NCBI GenBank assembly: GCA_020055645.1
Contig: CM034546.1
Coordinates: 134,933,875 to 134,997,874, forward strand
DNA: 64,000 bases
Origin: Tomocerus qinae
Lineage: Eukaryota > Arthropoda > Collembola > Entomobryomorpha > Tomoceridae
Direction of reading: 5' to 3'
In this document: in pieces, positions 24,032-35,330 of the stretch
How the letters are laid out: each line of letters opens with the position of its first letter
Numbering within the stretch: the first letter of the stretch is position 1
The notes under the pieces: generated by a model
The model's database searches: none
What the model saw: only the letters and a program-made list of their open reading frames with translations
Told to the model about the DNA's origin: nothing
Position numbers and translations under genes: made by a program

Positions 24032-24887
24032 GGGCATCCTATTATTTTTAGTGTTTGGCCAGACACTGAATAGTGGCAGAAATGGCAGTGCCTAAAATGG
24101 TTTTTAGCCAGAGGCTAAAATTAAAACCAGGCTTTTAAACACTATATTTTTGGTCTTTTTAGACAGTAAAATCATTAAAGCCGGCCTTCTGGGTAGCTAA
24201 AAGGTCAATAAACAGTGTAAAATAAAATAATGATGTTTCATTTCTCTTCAATTCCAGTTCAACTCATCAATCAAGAGATAAATACGTGAAGAGTACTTAT
24301 ATTATAATTAAGAAGTAATTCGAGAAGCTGCATGAGAAACATTAGTCAATGATCTCCAACTCTAACGTAATCGTTGGAATAAGCTATAAAGCTATTAATC
24401 ACCTCTGCGTCCTTGACAACCTTCTATTCATATTTTTCCATCTATAGGTGTAGACCAAGGTGTAGACTATAATATGTCCAGCCCTATCCTATTGGTGTTA
24501 TGCTGGTGTAAGTTCTTGAACCCAATCTTCTTGGTGACTCTTAAGCCTAAACTAAAGTCGAATATTTAAGTGAGTTTCAAAGTTTACGTTCACGATCACG
24601 TTTGAACGAAATGTGACGGAATAGTTATAGTTTACTGTTTGGTTACTTTAGTTGTCGTTTCATTTCCAGTTTATAATATAAACTGAATGCTCCGTAGCTA
24701 TACTTCAATTTTACACAACGGCAACTGAAGCTAAACTTAAACTGAACACTCTCATAGCTATACTTGACGATCACCGATCTCGATAGACTCACCAGCGCGA
24801 AAGTATAAATTTTACTTTGTGTCTGCGAAATGTTCGAACCAAATAATTAATTGCAAATGATTGTCAAATAGCGAAATTCTTACAAAC

Positions 24888-26070
24888 ATGGCTGGAAGAT
24901 CCGATCTGGTAAGTAAATATGGAATTATATTATATTTTATTAATACTAAAATTATGACATGACATTCTTATGATTTGACATGCAAATGACATACCACCAC
25001 TAATCTGTTCACAGGATTTAATGGTTGACCAAGTACGCCTTTTATCAAAAGAGGACTTTTTATCAGTAATGAAATCAATCGCAAAAGATACAATCCACCC
25101 AGAAGCGAGCAAAATAATAGTTAATGCCTTCAATAAGACAAAGCGGCGTCCGGGCTTCAGTGGTGGCAACGACTCCCAAAGAAACGCTGAGTCTCGTCCA
25201 CCACATGAAAGCAGTAAATCGGCTTGGCAGGTAATAACATATTAAACTATTTATTATTTTATTTAATTTGAACATTAACTTTTGAGAATAATAAATTAAA
25301 ATATATGAACACGTTTTGCAGTGCCCAACAATCTTTCGAGGCGACCTTGTACCGGTGAATGACTACGTTGTATTTGAAGTAGAAAAAGTCTCCTTAAAAA
25401 AAGGCTACAATCCTGGATTTGCATCCTTTAAGAAAAATAAACACCTTCTTGTCGGCGCCAATCTATCAGTAGTCGATTATAAAGGAACACTTATTCTCTG
25501 GGTTTTTATTAAATATGACGTTGATGAAGTCTGCCAGTGGAATACCAAACTAACTAAGTTGGACAGAATGAAGATAGGACAAGGAATCAGTTTAACTTCG
25601 GTAGGTATACAGCAGTACGGAGTGTATTAACATTTAATAAATATATAATAAAATATAGCACTATCTATTAAATAAACAATTATCTAAAATTTTAGGTTCA
25701 TGAAATGTTAGATATTGTCTTCAAGGACAATATCTTAGTAGGTCATTCAGTGGACCAGGATCTTGCTTCATTAAATTACACGTTCAAGGGACAGAAAATT
25801 ATAGATGTTGCTGATTATTTCATCGACACTAATTATCAAAAATTCAAACTAAAAGACATTCTTTCGTATTTTAAAGAAAATTCGAGCTTTCAAGAGGATG
25901 AACATTCGTTAGCCAAGGACGCACGTGCAACTTTGCATGTTTTTCTCCTAATGGAGCTGCTGAAGAAAAACGGAATATGGACAGGCAAAGACCTAAAAAT
26001 AAAAAGAAGTGGCAAGGAGAAAATTGTATATGATGTATGTAAATGTGAATGTGTCAAAGTAAGACGATGA
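24888..26070 (+). CDS. DEDDh-type (REXO/ISG20-like) exonuclease-fold protein carried by the Harbinger element, 4 exons
   Basis: Exons 24888-24908, 25015-25230, 25322-25600 and 25696-26070 join in phase 0 to give 296 aa. A charged N-terminal region (MAGRSDLDLMVDQVRLLSKE onward) precedes an RNase H-like exonuclease domain from about 80 to 255. Motif I reads YVVFEVEKV (Glu98, Glu100), where active enzymes usually have Asp-x-Glu. Motif II is ILVGHSVDQDLASL with Asp194. Motif III is HSLAKDARATLHVF with His242 and Asp247, matching the H-x4-D-A signature. The basic tail ends CECVKVRR. Related enzymes trim RNA or DNA 3' ends in the nucleus. Located between the left terminal repeat and the transposase, pointing inward. 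The Asp-to-Glu change may weaken catalysis or may be tolerated. Confidence 0.8.
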
Positions 26071-26497
26071 AATTAAATATTATATCTGTATATTAACTGT
26101 ATTCGATGAAGTTAAATGAAATTTCCGTACTTGTCAACTAATTTCTACACAAATTGTAACAATATTATTGTTTATTATTAAATTAGTTTTCTTTAACAAT
26201 TTACATGAATTTATGTAAATAAACAATTGAAAGGAGTACAGTAGATTACCACAGCTATTTTATACTTTTTAAATAATTTAAAATATTTAGTTACATGTTC
26301 TAATAAGATATTCTTAAACTTCTATGAATTTCTGACTGATAGTTAAATGGAGTCGTAGCAGTTTTTTACTAATATTATGTTCCAACTGCATAACTATATA
26401 GTATATAATAATACTAAACTTTTTCTGACTTCTGTATACATAGTAGAACTAGAATACCAGTCAATATCTGCAAAGGACAACTAGATTCGAACTGGTT

Positions 26498-27979
26498 TCA
26501 ATCATGAAATCCTCGCGTTACGTGATGATATTGCCAGGTTGTCGATCCAACGCCAGAATTAAAGTAATTTTTGAAATCATTTCGTACTTGCGCAGCATCA
26601 TGGGAATGATTTCCATTACTTATTATTGGAATTGGTAATATCCCAGAATTATTAGCTAGCTCAGAACGCCAGCCTCCATCAACAATTTCTCCGTTTTCGT
26701 TGATGAAGTCCCCTGTGAACACGCCATGGTCACTTCGTTTTAAAAGGAAGTTATGAAGAATTAATGTTCCCTCAACAATGAGATGCACTAGGTCCATGTC
26801 GCAATGGATCGGAACGTTGTAAATTCGCCAGCGTGCACTTAAAATGCCAAACATGTTTTCTACGACTCTTCGTGCACGGCTTAGGCGATAATTGAAAACA
26901 GATTTTGGTGTTTCAAGTGAATTCCCAGGAAAGGGTCTCATTAGATACGACTTTAACCCAAATCCTTCATCGCCCAGAATCACATGAGGTGTAATCACAA
27001 GACTTCCGGGTAATTTCCTTTCTCCGGGTAGACCTAATTTATTTTCAAATAACGCTCTCCCCATTGCACTTCTCATCAATATACCGCTGTCTGAAGACGC
27101 ACCATTTCCTCCAATATCGGCTGCTACCACAGAGTAATCTCCTCCTGCTATAGCTAGCAGTACAATAGAAAAAAAACTTTTATAGTTGTGGTTAACAGAA
27201 CCACTATTTCTTGGACATCGCAATCGGACGTGCTTTCCGTCAATAGCTCCACAGGCGTTAGGGAAGTTCCACTTCTCGCAGAAAATTTCTTCCTGTGTAG
27301 CCCACATTGTTGGAGTTGGAGGAGGAAAATAAATTGGCTTGAGATGCCGTATTATGCTTGTAAGAGTCTCTCTCAGGATCATTCTTACCGATGCAGGCGA
27401 CACTCTAAATGTAACTCCGATTGATATCATCGAATTACCAGAAGCCAAGTATCTATAAGTACATATAATATACGGGTCTTCATTTTCTTTTAATGACACT
27501 GATATTAGTATAATAAAATCGAAAAATAGTCAGGCCTTCGCATCCTTTTGATGGCACTGCTATTATTACATATTATATTTTACATTAGGATTTTATTATA
27601 TTGATCAGTTAATTTCATACCGAAGTGTAATCGCCAGCCTTGTCATTGGTGAAATCGGAAGTTGATGGTTTGGAGAATGGGTTACATCTTTTGAAATCAA
27701 ACTGGCAATGTAATCAAAGTTCGATACATTCATCCTATAATTTCGAAATCAATGCATCAACATATGCTATTACATTTTTCAATATATTCAATTTTATTAG
27801 TTGCAGTACCTGAACATTTTATGATGGTAAACGTCATCCTCTCTCAGCATTGCTATCAATGAACTACTGCTTCTGGAAATAAATAAATTCCTGAGGTACA
27901 TTGATCGTTGTCGAGCCCGAGCCCGCCTTTGCCTTCTTCTTAACAGTGCCATTAGTAGTAAAAATCTTATATTATCCAT
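26498..27979 (-). CDS. HARBI1-type PIF/Harbinger transposase, 3 exons
   Basis: Exons 27810-27979, 27621-27734 and 26498-27452 (phase-2 introns) give 412 aa, close to the usual length. The N-terminus is Arg-rich (RRRQRRARARQRS). A helix-turn-helix-like region includes LASGNSMISIGVTFRVS. The DDE_4 catalytic core is intact: GAIDGKH (Asp166), ILGDEGF (Asp256) and RRVVENMFGILSARWRI (Glu293). The upstream codons MSLKENEDPY... seen in the continuous frame are intron read-through, since YLASGNS joins exon 2 across an ATAG acceptor. It would cut and join transposon ends at TWA targets, normally with a Myb/MADF-like partner, which is encoded just upstream at 28267-29367. Confidence 0.95.
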
Positions 27980-28266
27980 TTTCAAATGCAATTAAACTAG
28001 CGTGGAAATAAAATCGAATGAGACAAAGGATAAAATGCTCAACGTTATTTGAAGGTAGCTCAAAGATTTGTGCTAAAGACAAGGCAGTATTTAGATTTAC
28101 CACCGTAGTGCATGAACATGAATATGATCGAAGGGAAATAAATACTTGCCATGTGCTCAAATATATTTATATATATTTCTTTCTAGAACAAAATGTTTAA
28201 TACCACAATATTACATTTAAAGTCGCTATAAACTCGATTAGAAAGCTATAACATTATTGAAATTTT

Positions 28267-29367
28267 TCATTCAAACTCGCTTTCCAACAGTAGTTGATGT
28301 ATCTTTAGTTGGACGGAAGCAGCTTTATGAGCACTTTTTTCGTTTATCCGACGCAGTTTTGGAATTATACTCAAGCCGAACAGTTCAAATTCATCCTTTT
28401 GAATATCCTTAACTTTGGAGTTGTTTTCCAGAGCCTCAATCAACTTTTCATCCACTGGATCCATTTTTCTCTTTGGCATAGATTTACCTATAACATTTCA
28501 AGTAGAATTAGTCGGGCCTTCATTTTCTTTTGAAAACACTGCTAGTAATTATGGAATCACTGTTTAAGGTTTTCGAATATTTTGCAAAACAGGATTTGTA
28601 CAGCTGACATAGGTAAACTAAAAATAGTTAGGTTTTCAATTTCTTATGACAACACTACTACTTTATGATATATTACTTTTGCGAGCAGTTTCAACAGTTA
28701 TAGCAGGTTCAGTTCCTTCTTGAAGGCCATGGAGCTCAATTTCCAAATTATCTTCTGCAATCACACTTTCTTCGGCGGTCGACTCATCCATCACATTCGA
28801 CACAGACCTTAAATATATTTTTAATAGTATCAATATTATGCAATGGCTACGAAATGAAGATTTGTTATTTTATTATTACTTGTATGGTTTATAATGGGGT
28901 TCATAAAACCGCATCAGCTCTGAATGCCGATAGAAATGATTTTGTCGCCCTGACCCAGTTGGCTGTTGAGTCTTTCTTAGGTAAGTAGCGTATTGGTCTC
29001 TCAATCGTTTCCAAATCCTTTCACATTCACCACCTGAAAAGGCAGAAAATGAAAATAGAAATTTACACGAACAAGCACTCCTGAATAAAGTCGAGCCATA
29101 ATTTTTCTTTTTATGGCATTGCTTTCTTGGAATACGCAATGGCACACGGTATCGATCAGTAGTCACAAAGTAAAGTATGGCCAGTATCATTATTTAATTA
29201 TTATTTTAATTACCTTCTAGTTGCATTTGTGCAGCAATCGAAGACCAGGCATTTACTTTTTTCACAGTATCTTTGTAGCTTTTGTCACTTTTGTCATACA
29301 AGTACGGATGATCCACAACTAAAGTGATTAGTTTCTCTTCTACTTCCGCAATATCGTTTGAAGACAT
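28267..29367 (-). CDS. MADF-BESS DNA-binding partner protein of the Harbinger element, 4 exons
   Basis: Exons 29214-29367, 28880-29033, 28677-28807 and 28267-28487 (phases 1, 2, 1) give 219 aa. The MADF (Myb/SANT-like) domain occupies about 8-105: EEKLITLVVDHPYLYDKSDK, VKKVNAWSSIAAQM, then ERIWKRLRDQYATYLRKTQQ and SELMRFYEPHYKPYK. An acidic linker follows. The C-terminal BESS motif is FELFGLSIIPKLRRI with AASVQLKIHQLLLE. In PIF/Harbinger elements a Myb-like second protein binds the transposon ends and brings the transposase to the nucleus; a MADF protein is the usual form in several animal elements. The open frame upstream of the ATG at 29367 lacks a better start. Confidence 0.9.
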
Positions 29368-29831
29368 TTTGATCAAAATTTGGCGAATAGCTTTCAAATT
29401 TTTATAGAATATTTGCACCTGGCAAAAGCCAGCTCAGTTGACTGTTTAAATATTGCGGCATCCAGCAATTCCACCTTGTAGTCGAGTCCTACTTTGCTAT
29501 TGGTCAAAAGCCGAACTGGATACGTTTCGATCGGTTTCCAAATCGGCTGCCGTTGGGTTGTTGAAACGTGATAAGTTTTGATTAACTGAAATTAAACTTA
29601 ATCGAGAACCGAACAGTATAACCATGAAAGATGAAAAGGGAACCACAACGTAAACTTAATCGTGATCGTGATCTGAACAGTATAGTTACGGGAAACTCAT
29701 CGGCAACTGAAACTAAACTTAATCATGAACGTCAACTAAACAGAAAAGGACGGTATAGCTACGGAATCATGAACTACAACGTGAACTTACTAAGTTTGGC
29801 TGTCAAATCAGCAACTTTAGTTTAGGCTTTA

Positions 29832-30954
29832 TGCAATGCGGATATATGTTAGGCAAGGAATAAACCAGATCCTAACGGAGCAATAATACGTAAAATAGAA
29901 AATAGATAATGATGTAAAATATCTTGATGCTTGGATTTTAGTTAATGTCATTTTAACCATTCATTATTGTAATTGTAAGTCAAAAATACTGAGCAAAAAT
30001 GATTTAAATGGTCACTAAAGTCAGTAACTAGAGGCCAGCCAGTATGGAGCTAGTAAAATAATGCTTAAGGAAGGACAATAAAGATTTTATTTCGGATATG
30101 CAAATCGTGGTCCTAAATTTTGTCTGCTGTTCTTATCCTTAAGATGACTTAGGTACTTTAGACTCTTTTGAGTGGAAAATGCTAATTGATTGCTTTGGCC
30201 TAGTAAAATTCTCATTAAAATTCTCATCCATAATTGGCATATTTTTGATATATTTCATCCCATTTTACAAGTAGAAGAAACGTTATTTGGTCTTTCCAAA
30301 ACATCCCCAAGGTACATTATCGTTGAATTTTCGTAAGAAGTTTCATTGAAATCGGTGGAGTGATTCCCGAGATATTTTACTTTTATACAGCAGTTGAATT
30401 TCTACACTTATTTTTACTTTGGCACTGACCTGGGGCGAAATGATTTAATCCTCCAAGTTGATGATGGCTTAATATGCTGATAAGACGCTTAAAAATAATG
30501 ACCTATTTACTTTTTAATTTTCGTTATCATTAGGGTCGAGTGGCGATTTACATATCTCAGGTGAAATCTGTCCCTACCTTTCTTAGGATTTATTTTGTAG
30601 TGATAATGAGATAGTTCACAAGGGTTTTGTTGTCGCTGGAAGCTGAACAAGTTGTCGTCTAGTGCATAATATGTAATCTGCCGTCATTATAATTGTTATT
30701 TAGTAACATTTCCTACTATTAGCATAATACGTATTAATATTAACCACTAATTACTTATTAAAATGCACGTAGTGGTCTGTTTACATTATTAACACAATGG
30801 GGAATAGTAATGAGCGGTAGTATATAGGTATTGTTCTCTTTGCCTTAGACGTCCAGAGGTGAAGTTCATGGCAAGACGAGAGTGTTAACCCATATCTGAA
30901 TTGCTGATACTGAAAAAGTGTGTGCTTGCTGCACTAGAAGCAAAAAATAATAAA
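29832..30954. other. intergenic, no gene seen
   Basis: AT-rich DNA between the Harbinger element and the nucleoside diphosphate kinase gene, with no coding frame or clear repeat. Confidence 0.45.
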
Positions 30955-32188
30955 ATGGCATCTGTTCACCCCTTAGTTCTTTTAGTGTTGATTAGTTTTC
31001 AAAATTTTAGTTTAATTTTTTGTCAAGAAGATTTTGAAAGTGGTGTGTGCATGGTCAGGAAAAATTTAGAGCGGACTTTAATGTTGCTCAAGCCGGATGC
31101 CTTAAAACGAAGTCTTGCTGGAGAGTCAATTAAAAGGCTTGAAACTGGTTGTCCTGGAGGCTGCAAACTTTTAGCTATGAAATTAGTCTGGGTAATTATA
31201 AATAAATGTTTAAATTTTAATAAGTTTTGAAAAGAATTGAATTTTATTTAATTACCCAAGTTTTTATTTTTTTCAGCCCAATGAGACTCAGGTTAAGATA
31301 CATTATACAGACATGGAAAATGAAATATGGTTCACTGAAATGGTTGATTTTATGACTTCTGGACCTGTTATTCCTATGGTATGTCCCCTATTTACATTAT
31401 ATTTTAAATCTTACTATCATTAAAACAAAAATTAAACAGACATTGTTAAAATATTATTTTGTGATTTGGAATTTTTTGTTCTATTTATTTTTTATCATTA
31501 ATTTTATTTTAATATTTTTACACACTAAAGAATTATTTAGTTAAATATATTAATGGCATTTTATTCCTTCATTTGTTAAGATCATAACCATTTTTATTAT
31601 TTACGGTTCTATACAACCAGTTGCAGTTAATTTCTAATTTCAAGGAATTTCTTGAAAAATTAAATTTTTGAAATGAAGAAAATAAATACAATGCACATGT
31701 AGACACGCATGCGCAGTTAATTTATTTCAAATGAAATTTATTGACACGTTTTAAAAATAAATGCATTTTGCCCTATTTATTTATTTCAAGGAAAGTAGAA
31801 GTAAGATATTTAGCGAAATATTTCGCCTATTTATTTCCGAGAAATATTTCAAGTGCAATGTCTGTCTATAACTCTGTTACCTTTTTATTAATGATATGAA
31901 TTTATTCTTGCTTTGAAGGTTTGGGAAGGAGAAAATATGGTATCAGTTGGTCGTGAACATTTGCATGCCATTCGAGAAGAATATGCAACGACTAGGGTGG
32001 TCGTTGGACATCTTTTGAATATCATTCACGGTGCAGACACCGTGGATGCTGCTAAGAGAGAGATGAGACTGTGGTTTAGCGATCAGGAGCTGATTGACAT
32101 GGAGAAAGAGAGTCCAAGCACCAAGAAATTTTGGCCTCTTGAAGACGATTGTCTTTTAAAACCAAAAAGTAATATGTCATCCAAGTAA
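30955..32188 (+). CDS. nucleoside diphosphate kinase-like protein with signal peptide, 3 exons
   Basis: Exons 30955-31191, 31277-31378 and 31919-32188 join in phase 0 to give 202 aa. Residues 1-24 form a signal peptide (MASVHPLVLLVLISF, then IFCQ). The NDK fold follows: ERTLMLLKPDALKRSLAGE with the substrate Lys, HYTD, SGPVIPMVWEGENMV, GREHLH, TTR, and the active-site block NIIHGADTVDAA with catalytic His150 (usual N-x-x-H-G-S-D). The loop around the second exon is slightly divergent, and a 540-bp intron precedes exon 3. The family transfers the gamma phosphate between NTP and NDP. A secreted or ER-lumen form is unusual. The C-terminal tail KPKSNMSSK is short. Confidence 0.85.
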
Positions 32189-33284
32189 ACTTGCGATTTC
32201 GAGTAACTTGCAATTCCATTGATATCAAAATACATTTTAATAAGCATTCCACAAAAATTTATACGAAATGTGTAATAATGAAATGAATGGGAGAATGTTT
32301 CTTATAATTACAAAATAATTTTAATTATTAATAGTAATAAATTATTATGTTAATACTAATACTAAAAGGTTAAATCTTCAGTGCGTGTTCATAAATAAAT
32401 AATTTTAAAATTACGATCTGACTGTGTTTCTTTTCCTATAAATCTTGGAATAATTTTTTGGTTTCTGTCAAAACATACATACATAAAACATAGTAGTCTT
32501 TATTCGTCAACGTACTTAACTCTTAAATTCAGAATGTTTTTATCATCGCATTAACATAATGTTGGATTAGATTTATTTTTTATTAATATTTTCACATCTG
32601 TCATGGTTAGAAAACAAAAAATGTATTCACTGATATCATGTTCTAATGATGCTACTGCTAAAAATAATCAGAATCACTTATCATGGCAAAGAACAAATTG
32701 AGGTAAATATTATTAGCATAGTTTGACTTTTCAATCCTAGTAAGACAAAATTCTCCTGATAAGCATAGATTTCTTAATTATTACCATTTTAGCCTTTGAA
32801 ATTTTCCATGCAATTACAACACCGAAGATAATTAAGTAAGACACATCATGCCATTACACAGTTCAAGGGTAGTGATAATGTAGGCAGAATTTTGAGTGTA
32901 TAATGAAACTTTTCGTAAATTTACTAAGCAATTAATGCTATCAAGATTGAATAGGGAAAAGCCCTAAAATTCAAAGAGGTGTCAAAAAATGAGCAACAGA
33001 AAGTAATCTATTTCAAGAACCTTGCAAACTTCCGGACATGTATAATAATATTATATTTGCGTATTTTTATTTTTGTTCACTGTTTGACTTATATATTTGC
33101 ATGGAGTGAAATAAGCAAAAAATGACGTCTTACTATATAAACATAATTAGTGTATCTGTATATAAATGTTTGCGAACTTTACGAGCGTGAGTCAAAGGAT
33201 TGTTAGTTAAATAATACCACAGACTTAGGAAACTACAGACTCGACTTTACCATTCATTCAATGCATTAGCATTTTGATGCTGAC
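32189..33284. other. 3' flank and intergenic, no gene seen
   Basis: AT-rich; AATAAATAATTTTAAAA near 32392 may be the polyadenylation region of the upstream gene. No coding frame or clear repeat. Confidence 0.4.
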
Positions 33285-33949
33285 ATGGCCGCCAAATATG
33301 GACTTTTAGCGGGAAAGGGATACTTTTGGTTGAAGTTTGATTTATTTCAGTGTAGTCGTATAATTTGTTGTTTTACAACAGACTTAAAATGATTTTGTGA
33401 AAATTTCGAAAAAGTTGTGTATGAGGAATGAGTACCAATTAATTAAGATAAAACAAAACGGGGGACTAAAGGTGCCTTCCGTTGATGTTGTTAAAGTGTG
33501 TGCAATGACTGAAAAAGTATACAGACGTCACACTATTGGTAAAAACTTCAAAAATTCCATCATTTTAAACGAAGTCAAGGGATACTTGCTAATGGACAAA
33601 AATTTGTTCAATTGTCTAAATGAGCATATCACCGAGTTAAGCGTACTGGATAATCATATTAGCCAACTAATTCATCTAATATCCAAAACTTATTGTAATG
33701 TTCGCATGCATTATAGCGCAAAAGTTGTAACACAGGTTAAAATTCCTCACTCTGTACGAAATCAAAATAACAAAATAACTCATTTTTGTGGCGTGTAATT
33801 GTTGTGACTTTTGTTGGAAATTGGAACAAGTTATAGAAATGTAAATAAAATAGAAGCAGAATCTTGTTGTAAAGAATAATACATAATTTCTACGCATCTA
33901 CGACCATTACATTTATTCTACCCGCGAAAAGTCCATATTTGGGGGCCAT
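33285..33949. mobile_element. P-element-like transposon remnant with 29-bp terminal inverted repeats
   Basis: The two ends read inward as ATGGCCGCCAAATATGGACT and ATGGCCCCCAAATATGGACT and extend to GCGGG, about 29 bp with two mismatches. The interior open frame (33397-33798, plus) includes EYQLIKIKQNGGLKVPSVDV and CAMTEKVYRR, which resembles the C-terminal region of P/THAP9-type transposases (pattern GGL-x-x-PS-x-DV). Only this terminal fragment of a transposase is present, so the element is non-autonomous. No clean target duplication was found. P-family assignment is inference. Confidence 0.6.
33397..33798 (+). pseudogene. C-terminal fragment of a P/THAP9-like transposase
   Basis: Open for about 125 codons from the region of 33421, without the THAP or catalytic part. 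Motifs: NGGLKVPSVDVVKVCAMTEK, then a Leu/Ile-rich segment ending HFCGV. Lies between the 29-bp inverted repeats of the remnant element. Confidence 0.5.
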
Positions 33950-34025
33950 ATGCAATTTCTGTCACATGGCGTAACGTCGCATCTAGAAGGTTACCTTATT
34001 ATATATCTATGAATTAGAGAGTTGC

Positions 34026-34328
34026 ACGGGCAGGCAATTTAGTGCCCGTGCCCGCCCGTGCCCGTAACAAAGGAGCCCGTGGCCGCCCAAACCCGCCCGT
34101 GAGCATCCTGATTTTTCCAGGGCTGCCCGAGCCCGCCCGTGGTCATCCTACATTGGCCCGTTCCCGCCCGTGGCCGCAAAAAATCTGTGTTCCGTACCCG
34201 TGCCCGCCCGTGCCCGTGAAAATTCTGTAGCATGTGCCCGTGCCCGCCCGTGCCCGTGAAAATTCTGTAGCATGTGCCCGTGCCCGCCCGTGCCCGTGAA
34301 AATTCTGTAACATGTGCCCGTGCCCGCA
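34026..34328. repeat. subterminal GC-rich tandem array (GTGCCCGCCCGTGCCCG)
   Basis: About eight units. Three near-identical copies of GTGCCCGTGCCCGCCCGTGC with spacer GAAAATTCTGTAGCAT lie at 34195-34325 (about 56-bp higher-order unit). The open frames over it (Ala/Arg/Gly-rich) are artefacts of the repeat. Confidence 0.85.
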
Positions 34329-35330
34329 AAAGATCTTTATAAAAACTTTATAATACGCTATACGTACTGTGTGTGTAGTGTGTAGTGCGCAGTAGATTTT
34401 TATGTAATACTAGTGAACCCAACCCAGCTAAGGGGCACTCAAGAGAAATTAAGCAGGCCCCCCATCACAGTAATAAAAACAATTCCGGGTCAAATGGAAA
34501 AATTCCTAAACCAAAATAATAACTATTTCGTAGTGTCCAATACAGGGAATAATAAAATACTCCATTTTTAATAACCACCCCAGAATATTACCCTTTAAAA
34601 TCAGAAAAATAGGATTCCGGGATTTTGGAAAACGGATTGTCTTCTTTAGCTAATTATTTCTAATCAATCACTATTAATCATCTTATGTGAATTTGTATTA
34701 CTAGTTGAATCCTAGCACACATAAAGTGTGCTAGAAAATGTTGAAATCAGTAAAGCAATATATCCGGAATTACGGGCAATGTTCGGCCCTTTAAAAAATT
34801 GTGACTGCAAACGAATATAGGGCTGAAATTTTTTGTGCTTGATGCTTACATATTTAAGCCTCATATATGTAGAAATCAGCGAGTTCCTATCTCTGAAACT
34901 TGAGTAATTAATTTTTTAAGAAGACAACTTTACTGTGTATTAAGATAGGAAAATAAAAATTTCGAAACAATTAATTAAAAAAAACATATACTGCAAGCTC
35001 CGAATCTCATGAAATTTGGATCAGTCAGAGATTGCACACTGATGAAGGACATGCGTAAGTTTTACGAGGTTCCTATCTCTAGTTTCGGAAATATTGCAGT
35101 CGAAACTAATTTTTAGTTAAGCTTTTATACATTTTATATGCACATACAGGCACAAAGGCAAATTGAATGTGCTAATCAGATAATGACGTCATAAATCGTC
35201 CTTCTGATTTTCAGTTACCATAGTCATCTACCAATCTAGTAACTCAAATGTAACAATTCTAATCTCTTGACTCACAGCAACAAAAGGTGAACGTACAGGG
35301 GCTGTATACGACAAGTTCTCTCCATATTAA

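Larger units (their letters stand above)
24544..29828. mobile_element. complete PIF/Harbinger transposon, 5.3 kb, three genes, TTA target duplication
   Basis: The left end (24544) and the right end (29828, read inward) both begin AGCCTAAACTAAAGT, a 15-bp perfect inverted repeat, followed by one mismatch and a matching G. The flanks are TTA on both sides (24541-24543 and 29829-29831), the 3-bp target duplication used by PIF/Harbinger transposases. Subterminal regions on both sides repeat motifs such as CACGATCACG, TAG(C/T)TATA and CTGTTT(A/G)GTT. Inside are a DEDDh-type exonuclease gene (plus, near the left end), a HARBI1-type transposase and a MADF-BESS protein (both minus). All three reconstruct without stops or frameshifts, suggesting recent activity. 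Confidence 0.9.

Noticed and set aside
24888-26070. Exonuclease as a host gene that merely flanks the transposon
   Set aside because: It lies wholly between the matched terminal repeats and TTA duplications, 344 bp from the left end; the alternative is still listed as a refutation test.
27188-27424. Plus-strand open frame inside the transposase gene
   Set aside because: Antisense shadow of the HARBI1-type coding exon.
34039-34329. Ala/Arg/Gly-rich open frames over the GCCCG arrays (also near 37600 and 50700-51075)
   Set aside because: Artefacts of GC-rich tandem repeats inside hAT-type element ends.
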